A DNA stretch of 58,326 bases from an uncultured Verrucomicrobiota bacterium (lineage in GTDB: Bacteria > Verrucomicrobiota > Verrucomicrobiia > Opitutales > Opitutaceae), in NCBI GenBank assembly GCA_913058185.1, contig CAJXQX010000016.1, positions 1-58,326 of the forward strand. Direction: 5' to 3'. A program made the position numbers and the translations under genes. This document shows, piece after piece, positions 8,919 to 17,566 of the stretch (position 1 is the stretch's first letter; the number at the start of each line of letters is the position of its first letter). The notes beneath the pieces were generated by a model. That model made no database searches. It saw only the letters and a program-made list of their open reading frames with translations, and had not been told where the DNA came from.

Positions 8919-9728
8919 ATGTCTGATTCCGATCTTCCTGTCGACGAACTCACTACCGGCCAACGACTCGGTCATCGCCTCTCATTTATGTGGCAGCGCC
9001 TACTTGGGCGGGACTACGCCATGACCGTGCCGATGTTCGGGCAGCCGGTGACTTTGGTGGTATCGACCTCGCGGGAGTTGAAGCGCGCGGCAGAGGTTTC
9101 TTACGAGGGTTTTTTCCTCCAACGTATCCTCTCTAGTTTGAGGGAAGGGGACGTGTTTTTTGATGTGGGTGCCAATATCGGACTGGTGAGTCTGATCGTA
9201 GCGCGCCAGCCGCAGTTTGCCGGAGGAACGGCCCATGCGTTTGAGCCGGAGCCACGCAATTTGGCGCACATGAAACGTAACGTCTCGGCCAATGGTTTGG
9301 ACGAACAAATCAAATCCCATGGCGTTGCGCTCTCGAAGGAAGAAGGCACGGCATCGCTTTTTGTGCGGGGTAAGGCGGGCGAAGGACGCCACTCGTTGGT
9401 TTCAGAAAAAGGGTCCACCGGCTCGATCGAAGTCCGATTGACGACCATGGCGTGCTTCTGTCGCGAGCAGAGGGTTACTCCTACGGTCGTCAAGATTGAT
9501 GTGGAGGGGGCCGAGGGGGAGGTTCTGGCCGGGATGAAGGACATGCTGGCTGAAAATCGCCCTCGGGAGCTCTTCATGGAGATCCACAATAAGGGCGGTG
9601 AGGACCGGATGCCGGATGATACCTTGATCGATGACTGGCTCGCGGAGCGAAATTACGAACGAGTTTGGGAAAAACGCCGCGGACATGGCCGTCACCGGCA
9701 ATACACCGACCGTAGTGTATCATTATAA
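8919..9728 (+). CDS. FkbM family SAM-dependent methyltransferase
   Basis: A 269-aa class I methyltransferase. The SAM-binding glycine-rich loop is DVFFDVGANIG (residues 78-88). The acidic ribose-binding block HAFEPEPRN follows, and the FkbM hallmark VVKIDVEGAEGEVLAGM appears near the middle. FkbM enzymes mostly O-methylate sugars or small metabolites. It sits 48 bp after a glycosyltransferase gene, so methylation of a surface glycan is a reasonable inference. Confidence 0.85.
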   Translation: MSDSDLPVDELTTGQRLGHRLSFMWQRLLGRDYAMTVPMFGQPVTLVVSTSRELKRAAEVSYEGFFLQRILSSLREGDVFFDVGANIGLVSLIVARQPQFAGGTAHAFEPEPRNLAHMKRNVSANGLDEQIKSHGVALSKEEGTASLFVRGKAGEGRHSLVSEKGSTGSIEVRLTTMACFCREQRVTPTVVKIDVEGAEGEVLAGMKDMLAENRPRELFMEIHNKGGEDRMPDDTLIDDWLAERNYERVWEKRRGHGRHRQYTDRSVSL

Positions 9729-9834
9729 ACTTCTATTGATTAATTTGTTACATAGTTTTTAAGGATTTTACCGATCAGGTTAAATTGGGATTGCTCGGTA
9801 GGGTGATCACTCTACGTTCTTATCTTTTCCTTGA

Positions 9835-12435
9835 ATGCAGTCGCACGGCCCCAAGCGCGTTTATACCCCTAAGTCCCTCGAATTCTGGTTCGGACAGTTG
9901 TCGGACGAGTGGGAATCAAACTTTACTGAATCGCAGCTCGAAATCGGGCATCGATTGTATCGCGACGGTGACGTGCGCGAACTCGAGCTGACCGATGGCG
10001 ATGCCATCGTTCACCATCGGGTGGAGAAAAAGGATGAGTATGCCGTCATCGAATGGGATAACGGAAAATTGTCCGTGCGTTCCTCTTCGACCGATCCTGA
10101 GGTGGCTCGATCGTTAGCCGTAGCGGGATTGCATGAGATCGAAGAGTTGGTGGCGGATGAGATCTCACCCTTGCCGGAGGATCGAGGGAATGAGTCAAAG
10201 AGTGAGGCTGATTCAGCCAAATCGAATGGCTCCAATCCACCACTGGATCTGGCGGCGCGGCGCAATCGTCGTCCGACCCCACTTTCGGCGCGAGGCGCTA
10301 CTCGGAAACTGGTATTGATTTTCAAAACCCGAGTGACGGGGCTGAGTTTTAAGGCCTATTGGCAGAATCGGGCCAAGAAGCGTATTCCCGCTCTCGGCGA
10401 AGTGGCGCATGCCGACGGCAATGGCCATGTGACTTCGAGCGAACGAGCCAAGCTGATCGGCTTGGCCGCCTACGCCCGTAAGGCTCATTTTCAGTTCAGC
10501 AACAAGACCGGCGTCTATTTGATGACCAACGTCGCGGAGATTCCGACGTTCCTGAAGGGCACCATGACCGGCTGGCGGCGGTTGTTCACCATCGAGCTCG
10601 ACAACAATGTCGGCAACCTGATCAAGGATTCGAAAAAAATTCACGTTGAAGCGGTTGCCGGGCGGAAGATGTCGGGTGAGGGGAGTGGTCGTGATGGCGG
10701 ATCGTTGGATCTGCGGTGGGTTTTCAAAGCCGGCGAACAACTCCTGACCGATCAGGAAGTGCGCTCGCTGCTGAAGCGCGGAAAATCGCCCACGATTTTG
10801 CCGAGTGTGGGGATTGTGGAATTACCCACGGAGCAGATTCAAGCGATCGAATCATGGCGTAAGAACGTCGAGGAGACCCACGGCGAATCTGAGTTGTCGC
10901 CGTATTTGGTGTTCTCTCTTTTCCACGATGATCGCTTCAAATTGACCGTTTCACCGGAGCTACAGGAATGGCGCGATGATGTTGTCAAACCCGCCGTGGT
11001 GGAAACGCCCCTGCCTGAGTTGCTGCGTCCTTATCAGCGGCGTGGTGTCGAGTGGATGCATCATTTAGCGGATGTCGGATGTCACGGACTACTGGCTGAT
11101 GAGATGGGACTGGGTAAAACGTTGCAGGTGATTTCGCTGCTCTCGGCTCGCCCCGTTGAGGGAAAGCCAAACCTGGTGGTATGCCCGGCTTCGGTCGTGC
11201 CCGTTTGGCGAGAGGAAATTCAAAAACACTTTCCTGAGCTCGAAACGGATGTGCTCAAGACCGGAAACGATTTTGTTCTGAACGATAAGCCGATCATTTG
11301 GTTGGCGAGCTACACCCAATTGCGTAAGCACCGCGAGTTGTTGCCCAAGGTGGAATTTGGTTACGCCGTGCTCGATGAAGGTCAGTTCATCAAGAATCCG
11401 GATGCGAAAGTGACTCAATCCACCTACGCGATTAAGGCGCGTCACCGCTTGATTTTGACCGGCACGCCGTTGGAAAATCGTCAACTGGATCTGTGGTCGA
11501 TATTCCGATATCTGTTGCCGAGTTTGCTGGGGTCACGATCAAGTTTCGAAACTCAGCTTAATGCGAATCGCCCTGACTCGATGGCCCGGTTGCGGGCCCA
11601 GTTGGCTCCGTTTATTCTTCGTCGCACGAAGAGTGAGGTTGCGACTGAGTTACCGCAGAAGGTGGAGATGGATCTGTATTGTCCGATGACGGGTGTGCAA
11701 CGGGCGGAATACGCCAAAATTTGCTCCGAAGGTTTACAACGACTGGGCGACGATGTGGGCGCGGCGATTCGGGAGAAATCCTTTGGTTTCCTCGCGCTTC
11801 TCACCCGACTGCGTCAGGTGTGTTGCGATCCCGATATGTTGCCCTGGCGCGACTCTCCGCTGACTGACTCCGGTAAGATTGGATTGTTGATGGAGAAATT
11901 GGCGGAAGTGATCGAGAGCGGTCACAAGGTCGTCATCTTCTCACAGTTCGTGATGCTCTTGAATCGGGTGAACGAAGCCCTGAACCAGCATTATCCCGAC
12001 CTCACTCAGTTTGAGCTCACAGGTATGACGCTGGATCGGCAAAAGCCGGTGCAGGAGTTCCAAACCTGCGAAAAACCTGCGGCGATGTTGGTATCACTCA
12101 AAGCGGCGGGAACCGGTATTACGCTGCATGCGGCCGATTACGTTTTCTTACTCGACCCGTGGTGGAATCCAGCGGTCGAAGCCCAGGCGGTTGATCGGGT
12201 GCATCGCATTGGTCAGACCAAAACGGTATTCGTCTATCGCATGGTAACGGCCGGCACGATTGAGGAACGGATTCAGGAACTCAAAGAGTCGAAACGAGAC
12301 TTGTTTGATAAACTGGTTGGCGGTCTCGGAGGCGACTTCGATTTGAGCCAGCATTTCACGTCCTTACAGGATCTCGTCACGCTCACTCAGGCGACCACGG
12401 AGCACGACTCCGATACGCCGGAGAATGGCGATTAA
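9835..12435 (+). CDS. SNF2/Rad54-family helicase-like ATPase
   Basis: An 866-aa double-stranded DNA translocase. The N-terminal 250 residues resemble the SWIM-helicase arrangement, but the CxC/CxH zinc-binding cysteines of a true SWIM domain are absent. The ATPase core has motif I LLADEMGLGKT (DEMGLGKT starts at residue 422), motif II DEGQ (514-517) where most members have DEAH or DEGH, motif III LTGTPLENR, and the C-terminal motifs SLKAAGTGITLHAADY and AVDRVHRIGQ. Likely role: DNA repair or remodelling of DNA-bound proteins. It has its own intergenic region on both sides. Confidence 0.92.
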   Translation: MQSHGPKRVYTPKSLEFWFGQLSDEWESNFTESQLEIGHRLYRDGDVRELELTDGDAIVHHRVEKKDEYAVIEWDNGKLSVRSSSTDPEVARSLAVAGLHEIEELVADEISPLPEDRGNESKSEADSAKSNGSNPPLDLAARRNRRPTPLSARGATRKLVLIFKTRVTGLSFKAYWQNRAKKRIPALGEVAHADGNGHVTSSERAKLIGLAAYARKAHFQFSNKTGVYLMTNVAEIPTFLKGTMTGWRRLFTIELDNNVGNLIKDSKKIHVEAVAGRKMSGEGSGRDGGSLDLRWVFKAGEQLLTDQEVRSLLKRGKSPTILPSVGIVELPTEQIQAIESWRKNVEETHGESELSPYLVFSLFHDDRFKLTVSPELQEWRDDVVKPAVVETPLPELLRPYQRRGVEWMHHLADVGCHGLLADEMGLGKTLQVISLLSARPVEGKPNLVVCPASVVPVWREEIQKHFPELETDVLKTGNDFVLNDKPIIWLASYTQLRKHRELLPKVEFGYAVLDEGQFIKNPDAKVTQSTYAIKARHRLILTGTPLENRQLDLWSIFRYLLPSLLGSRSSFETQLNANRPDSMARLRAQLAPFILRRTKSEVATELPQKVEMDLYCPMTGVQRAEYAKICSEGLQRLGDDVGAAIREKSFGFLALLTRLRQVCCDPDMLPWRDSPLTDSGKIGLLMEKLAEVIESGHKVVIFSQFVMLLNRVNEALNQHYPDLTQFELTGMTLDRQKPVQEFQTCEKPAAMLVSLKAAGTGITLHAADYVFLLDPWWNPAVEAQAVDRVHRIGQTKTVFVYRMVTAGTIEERIQELKESKRDLFDKLVGGLGGDFDLSQHFTSLQDLVTLTQATTEHDSDTPENGD

Positions 12436-12440
12436 TCGAC

Positions 12441-12479
12441 GTCAAAAAGACGCTGTTTTGACACCTGATTGTCGTCTTT
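12441..12479 (+). terminator. Terminator-like overlapping stems after the SNF2 gene
   Basis: Two overlapping, mutually exclusive stems follow the helicase stop: GTCAAAA (12441-12447) with TTTTGAC (12456-12462), and AAAGACG (12446-12452) with CGTCTTT (12473-12479). There is no long U-tract, so factor-independent termination is only a possibility. Confidence 0.3.
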
Positions 12480-12508
12480 GTTACGCACCGGTTCCGCAGC
12501 CGTAACAA
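12478..12508. promoter_or_regulatory. 8-bp inverted repeat upstream of the TonB receptor
   Basis: TTGTTACG (12478-12485) and CGTAACAA (12501-12508) are perfect inverted repeats separated by 15 bp, just upstream of the receptor start at 12537. The half-site GTAAC is the same core as the repeats in front of the porin-pst operon, so a PhoB-like regulator could bind here. The 11-bp direct spacing of a standard Pho box is not met. Confidence 0.35.
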
Positions 12509-12536
12509 GTTAGCGTCGCCGTCATATTCGGTTTGA

Positions 12537-15470
12537 ATGGACCGGTGGACGTGTGCCGTGTTCGCCGGCATGTTATGTCAGACCCGCCGCAACGGTGCCT
12601 TCAATAAAGTAGATTGGTTTTTAGGAGCGATCGTATCGCTGGTGCTGGCTGTGGCAACGTCCGCTCAAGGGAACGAGCGGGGTGGAGTTGCCGGTCGAGT
12701 GCTGGACGAAAACACCGGGTTTGGCGTCGTCTCGGCTACCGTGACAGTAGTGCAATCCGGTGATTCGGCTACGACCGATCTGCGCGGAAGTTACAATTTG
12801 CGCGATATTCCTGCTGGTAGTGTCACGCTCGTGGTCACGAAAGACGATTACAAGTCCGTGACGATCACGGGTGTGCAGATCCCGGTCGGGGGTAACGAGA
12901 GTCTCGATATTCCGTTGTTGGCCAGTGGCGGTCCGGTGGTTCGCATGGAGGCCTTCACAATTTCCGCGGATATTGTGAAGTCTTCCGACATCGGTTTGCT
13001 CGTTGAACGCCAGAAGGCGTCGTCGATCAGCGATGCCATCAGTTCCGACCAGTTCAGCAAACTCGGGGCCAGCGATGCTGCCGAGGCGTTGAGTAAGGTC
13101 ACCGGGGCCAGCGTGGTGGATGGCAAATACGTGTTGATCCGCGGCCTCGGCGATCGCTACTCCAATACGCTGATGAACGGTTTTTCCGTGCCCAGTGCTG
13201 ACCCGGATAAGCGCGCGGTGCAGATGGACCAGTTTCCGGCTGACTTGATCGAGAGTATTGTGACCACCAAGTCCTTCACGCCGGATCAATCTGGGGCCTT
13301 TTCCGGTGGCAGCGTGAATCTCAAAACCAAGTCGTTTCCCGAGAATACATTTGTATCTCTTTCCGTTTCGGGTGGACAGAACGGTCAGGTGGAAGGCGAT
13401 CCGATTTTGGTGACGACCGGCAATGCGGGTGCCGCACCAGATGTGCCCCGAGTTATCCCCAACCGGACGCAGGCCGAGTTACGGGCGGAGTTCTTTGGTT
13501 CTTTTGAGTCCGCGGGTGAAATCGACGCCGCGACCAAGGCGTTTGGTCCGTCCGGATTGTTTCCCACCACCGGGTCAGGTTCTTGGAATACGGGTTACGG
13601 CATTGCTGCGGGGCATCGGATTGAATTCAGCGAGGAGAGGATCATCGGAGTCACCGCGAGTTTCAATTCCAGTCGATCAGGTCGTGCTTACGAAAGGGGT
13701 GAGGCTGGGCGCTACTCTGGAACCCCGGATGCGCCTCAAGCGGATTTGATTTTTACGGCCGATGAGAATTTGCTGAGTTTTGGGCGAGCAGATGTTCCGG
13801 CGGGCACCCCTTTATTTGGCGTATCCTCGGGCACCGTCAGCGAGTCTTTCGGTGGGTTAATCAAGCTGGCGGCGCGGCCCAGCAGGGATCACGAGGTCAG
13901 TTTTGATCTGATTTACAATGAGAGCGAAGACGACACCGTGCGACGTGGGGTAGGTGAGGAGATTGTCAATTACGAGGGGGCGATATATGAAGTCTACGAT
14001 CTGCTGCGCACGGAGCGCGCGGTGGGATCAGCTCAACTCGCGGGCAAGAGTCTGTTCGTGGGACTCAATGAATTGGAAGTGGAGTGGCGTTTGTCCCAGT
14101 CCGAGAGCACGCAGGATCAACCCGATTACCGGACGATGGCGGCGGTATACGACACCCGGGGACGTCCCGTCAACGCGACGGGTGTGCAACCGAATCGCTT
14201 CTTCCGCGAACTCGACGAAGAGGCCTTCGAGGGGGGGATTGATTTCACGATACCGATTTGGTTCCACGGTCAGGAACACCGCCTGAAATTCGGAGGCATG
14301 GCGTCGGCCAATGAGCGCAATTACGAGGAAGAGCGTTTCCAGTATTTCTCGGTCCCCCGTAGTCGAGCAGAACTGATCGCCTTCCCGGGTGCAGTCGGGA
14401 TCGTCGAACAGACCGCCAATGGGGTCGAGTTTGGCAATACGATCAGCCGACTTTTAGAGCCGAATCAGTATAATGCCACCCAAGACATCACCGCGGTATA
14501 TGGGATGATGGATGTGACGCTAAGTGAGCGGTGGCGTTCGATCTTCGGAGTCCGTTACGAAAGCACGGAAATCGTGGCCAACCCGGTCGAAGTGCCGGGA
14601 CTGAATCCTCGGATCGGAGAGATCGACGATGCCAACATCCTTCCCGCGTTAAATTTTGTTTTCGCGCAAAATTCCAAGATGAATTGGCGCTTCGCCTACG
14701 GCCGCGCCATTGCTCGTCCGACGTACAAGGAGCTGACCGATATCCGTTACGAGGATGTTTTTACCAGCGATATTTACGTAGGAAACCCGGATCTGGAACT
14801 CACAGTGATCGATAATTTCGATCTTCGATGGGAGTGGTTCCCCGCCAAAGGAGAAACGGTGGCGGTCAGCGCATTCTACAAGGATATGAGAAACCCGATT
14901 GAAGTGCTGTTCTCCCCCGGTGTCGGTTCGATCCAGCCTCAGAATGTCGCGTCGGCTGAAGTCATGGGCGTGGAGTTCGAGTTTCGCCGGAATCTTACCT
15001 TTCTATCCAGCGCACTCGAGCGATGGTCCGTTGGCGGTAATCTGACCTTCGTCGAATCTAAGGTGACGATTCCAGAGGCCGAGCGAGCGATTCTCAAAGC
15101 TTACGATGCCGGGGCCTCGACCACGCGAGAGCTCCTTGGACAGTCACCCTATGTTTTTAATGCAGACGTCAACTACACGCGAGATGAGTGGGGCACCTCA
15201 GTAACGATGTCTTACAATATGGTGGGAGAGCGGCTCGACCTCGTGATTTTCGGACCACTTGGGGATGTTTATGAGCAGCCTGCTCCCGATCTGACTTTCG
15301 TCCTATCGCAAAATCTGGGCCGAGGTTGGAAACTCAAATTGTCCGCGAAGAACCTGCTCAATTCCGCCAAAGAGAAGCTCATCGATATCCCCGGTGGAGA
15401 GAGCCTCGTCTACAACCGCTACACATCGGGCCGCAGCATCAGCCTTTCGCTCAGCTGCCTGTTCGAATGA
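12537..15470 (+). CDS. TonB-dependent outer-membrane receptor with carboxypeptidase-like N-terminal domain
   Basis: A 977-aa transporter. An N-terminal export signal is followed by a CarboxypepD_reg-like beta-sandwich (GGVAGRVLDENTGFGVVSATV, about 42-110). The plug domain includes YVLIRGLGDRYSNTLMNGF, and a large beta-barrel ends in an aromatic C-terminal strand (SISLSLSCLFE), as expected for BAM-dependent insertion. The start is uncertain: 12537 puts 30 residues before the hydrophobic segment, and an ATG at 12570 shortens this. The neighbours are a beta-helix surface protein and a phosphate operon, so phosphate or organophosphate uptake is inferred. No SusD partner is present. Confidence 0.88.
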   Translation: MDRWTCAVFAGMLCQTRRNGAFNKVDWFLGAIVSLVLAVATSAQGNERGGVAGRVLDENTGFGVVSATVTVVQSGDSATTDLRGSYNLRDIPAGSVTLVVTKDDYKSVTITGVQIPVGGNESLDIPLLASGGPVVRMEAFTISADIVKSSDIGLLVERQKASSISDAISSDQFSKLGASDAAEALSKVTGASVVDGKYVLIRGLGDRYSNTLMNGFSVPSADPDKRAVQMDQFPADLIESIVTTKSFTPDQSGAFSGGSVNLKTKSFPENTFVSLSVSGGQNGQVEGDPILVTTGNAGAAPDVPRVIPNRTQAELRAEFFGSFESAGEIDAATKAFGPSGLFPTTGSGSWNTGYGIAAGHRIEFSEERIIGVTASFNSSRSGRAYERGEAGRYSGTPDAPQADLIFTADENLLSFGRADVPAGTPLFGVSSGTVSESFGGLIKLAARPSRDHEVSFDLIYNESEDDTVRRGVGEEIVNYEGAIYEVYDLLRTERAVGSAQLAGKSLFVGLNELEVEWRLSQSESTQDQPDYRTMAAVYDTRGRPVNATGVQPNRFFRELDEEAFEGGIDFTIPIWFHGQEHRLKFGGMASANERNYEEERFQYFSVPRSRAELIAFPGAVGIVEQTANGVEFGNTISRLLEPNQYNATQDITAVYGMMDVTLSERWRSIFGVRYESTEIVANPVEVPGLNPRIGEIDDANILPALNFVFAQNSKMNWRFAYGRAIARPTYKELTDIRYEDVFTSDIYVGNPDLELTVIDNFDLRWEWFPAKGETVAVSAFYKDMRNPIEVLFSPGVGSIQPQNVASAEVMGVEFEFRRNLTFLSSALERWSVGGNLTFVESKVTIPEAERAILKAYDAGASTTRELLGQSPYVFNADVNYTRDEWGTSVTMSYNMVGERLDLVIFGPLGDVYEQPAPDLTFVLSQNLGRGWKLKLSAKNLLNSAKEKLIDIPGGESLVYNRYTSGRSISLSLSCLFE

Positions 15471-15517
15471 TCCCTTTCAGTGTCAGTTAACACCATAAAA
15501 ACTAAACGATACATCCC

Positions 15518-17332
15518 ATGAAATTGAAATCCCTACTCGCCCTGGCCCTTGCTGGTGCCACGGCGTCCCTCCCAGCTGCCGACGTCAACGTCAGTGGCTC
15601 CATCACCTCCAATACCACTTGGACCGCCGACAATATTTACAACCTCAGCGGTTACGTCTTCGTAGCCGGCGGTTCTACTCTCACCATCGAACCGGGAACG
15701 GTTGTGAAGGGCGCAGTCAGCACCGGCGCGGGCGCCGCTGCCCTCGTGGTCACAGCGGGTTCGAAGATCATGGCGGAAGGCACGGCCGACAAACCCATCA
15801 TTTTCACCTCGGCGCTCGATAACCTCGACGGTTCACTTGGTTCCGACCGCAAGGGACTCTGGGGTGGTTTGATCGTGCTCGGTAATGCTTCGATCAATTC
15901 ACGCTCGGACAAAGCAGCCACGGGCACTCCCACCCAGGATCAGATCGAGGGCATGTCGGTCAGCACTGATCAAATCCCTCTCATCACGTTCGGTGGCACC
16001 AATGACGCCGACAACTCCGGTATCATCAAGTATGTCTCGATCCGCCACGGTGGTGCGACCATCGGCACGGGTAACGAGATCAATGGTCTCACCATGGGTG
16101 GCGTCGGCTCCGGCACGACCGTCTCCTACGTCGAAGTCTACTCCAACCAAGACGACGGTTTTGAGTTCTTCGGTGGCACGGTGAATGGTGATCACTTGGT
16201 GGCCGCGTTCTGTGGTGATGACAGCTTCGATTTCGACCAAGGATTCCGCGGTTCGTTGCAGTGGCTTTTCACCGTTCAGATCCAAGATGGCGAACCCGGT
16301 GACAAGGCCATCGAATGGGACGGCGCGACCTCTCCTTTGACCGCTACGCCTATCTCCAACGTGACGGTTTCCAACCTCACTGCGATTGGTTTGGGCACCT
16401 CCGGCACCGGCGACGGTTCCAATGCTCCGATCAACCCACGCGATGCCGCCACGGTTAACCTGCACAACTCGGTCTTCGTGAACTACGAGCGCGGCATCGA
16501 GATCGAAAGCGACATCGGTAACGTCGCTCCAGTGATTTCCTCCAACGTTTGGTGGAGCCACGTTTCGGCTAACAACACCACCGCGAACTGGGGCACCTCC
16601 CAAGGTTCCTCCAGCGACCAGGATGCTACGTCCTACTTCACCACGGCTTCGCTCAATAATTCCATTGCTGATCCGATGCTGAAGGGCATCGCCTACACGG
16701 CTGGTTCTCAAGGTCTCGACCCTCGGGCCTCCGGGGCAACGTCACCGATCTGGACGCTTCCGACCGTGGCCCTCACCGGACTCACCGCCACTGACTACGT
16801 TGGTGCGTTTGGCAACAACCTCTGGATCTCCGGTTGGACCAACCTCGCGATTGCCGGTTACTTGCCGATCGATCTCGGGGGAGGAGATGATCCGGTTGTG
16901 TCGATCACGGAAGACACCTCGGTGGCGATCGTTCGTGGTTCGTCCTCGAAGGCAGTGAATCTCTCGTCCCGTTCGGACGTGACTACCTCTTCGCCGATCA
17001 CCGCAGGTTTCGTCATCGGTGGTTCGCAAGCCCAGACGGTGCTCATCCGCGCGGTCGGTCCGTCGCTCGCCAACTTCGGGGTCGCGAACCCGTTGTCCAA
17101 TGTCCAACTCCAGCTCTTTGAGCCTGGTGCGACCACGCCGTTGGTTACCAGCAGTGTCGTCACGACGCAGTCGGTTGCCCTCTCCGCTGAGTTGGGTGCC
17201 TTCGCTCTAACCGCTGGATCGGAAGACGCGACTCTCGTCGCGGTATTGAGCCCAGGGGCCTACACCGCGATTGTGAGTGGGGTTGATGGCGCCGTCGGTA
17301 ACGCCCTCGTCGAGATCTACGAACTCGATTAA
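15518..17332 (+). CDS. Secreted beta-helix-like surface protein with C-terminal module
   Basis: A 604-aa exported protein with a signal peptide (MKLKSLLALALAGATASLPA). Residues about 25-420 are rich in Gly, Thr, Asn and Asp with repeated short strands (LTIEPGTVVKG, GLWGGLIVLGNA, GIIKYVSIRHGG), consistent with a right-handed parallel beta-helix. A separate C-terminal module (about 490-604) contains VLIRAVGPSL and PGAYTAIVSG, a pattern I know from many verrucomicrobial secreted proteins. It lies 47 bp after the TonB receptor gene and probably shares its transcript, so it may be a surface partner of that receptor. No catalytic motif was recognised. A perfect hairpin follows its stop. Confidence 0.75.
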   Translation: MKLKSLLALALAGATASLPAADVNVSGSITSNTTWTADNIYNLSGYVFVAGGSTLTIEPGTVVKGAVSTGAGAAALVVTAGSKIMAEGTADKPIIFTSALDNLDGSLGSDRKGLWGGLIVLGNASINSRSDKAATGTPTQDQIEGMSVSTDQIPLITFGGTNDADNSGIIKYVSIRHGGATIGTGNEINGLTMGGVGSGTTVSYVEVYSNQDDGFEFFGGTVNGDHLVAAFCGDDSFDFDQGFRGSLQWLFTVQIQDGEPGDKAIEWDGATSPLTATPISNVTVSNLTAIGLGTSGTGDGSNAPINPRDAATVNLHNSVFVNYERGIEIESDIGNVAPVISSNVWWSHVSANNTTANWGTSQGSSSDQDATSYFTTASLNNSIADPMLKGIAYTAGSQGLDPRASGATSPIWTLPTVALTGLTATDYVGAFGNNLWISGWTNLAIAGYLPIDLGGGDDPVVSITEDTSVAIVRGSSSKAVNLSSRSDVTTSSPITAGFVIGGSQAQTVLIRAVGPSLANFGVANPLSNVQLQLFEPGATTPLVTSSVVTTQSVALSAELGAFALTAGSEDATLVAVLSPGAYTAIVSGVDGAVGNALVEIYELD

Positions 17333-17357
17333 GCGCGTAGCTTTAGGAAATTATTCA

Positions 17358-17385
17358 CGAGGTTGGTCCCCTAGGGCCAACTTCG
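17358..17385 (+). terminator. Hairpin after the beta-helix gene
   Basis: A stem of about 12 bp pairs 17358-17369 with 17374-17385 around a 4-base loop (CCTA), starting 25 bp after the stop at 17332. It includes GTTGG/CCAAC and two G-T pairs. Only a short T-rich stretch follows, so termination efficiency is uncertain. Confidence 0.55.
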
Positions 17386-17406
17386 TTCTGATCTCTCTCA
17401 ATATCG

Positions 17407-17436
17407 CCGATTTCGTAATGTATGTTACGGAAATCG
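17407..17436. promoter_or_regulatory. Long imperfect inverted repeat before the porin-pst operon
   Basis: CCGATTTCGTAA (17407-17418) pairs with TTACGGAAATCGG (17425-17437) around a 6-base loop, with one bulged base. It lies between the hairpin after the beta-helix gene and the Pho-box-like repeats. It could be a second terminator, an mRNA structure or an operator; the sequence does not decide. Confidence 0.4.
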
Positions 17437-17471
17437 GGCAAATAAGTGACAGAATGAATGAAATCGCAGGC

Positions 17472-17500
17472 ATGTAACACTGCCGTAACAATTCTGTAAC
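17472..17500 (+). promoter_or_regulatory. Pho-box-like tandem repeats upstream of the porin-pst operon
   Basis: Three 7-bp units are spaced exactly 11 bp apart: ATGTAAC (17472-17478), CCGTAAC (17483-17489) and CTGTAAC (17494-17500). Four-base spacers separate them. The 7+4 geometry is that of PhoB sites. CTGTAAC resembles degenerate E. coli Pho half-sites (consensus CTGTCAT). The block ends 66 bp before the porin start, a suitable position for activation of the operon during phosphate shortage. Confidence 0.7.
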
Positions 17501-17566
17501 ATAGGTTACCCATGGTGGCTGGATGTTCTGAGGATGAAGTATCCCGGAACGAACTAATCCACATCC

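Noticed and set aside
15899-16711. A 270-aa minus-strand frame over the beta-helix gene
   Set aside because: The sense strand has a signal peptide and a known C-terminal module; the antisense frame is a by-product of codon bias.
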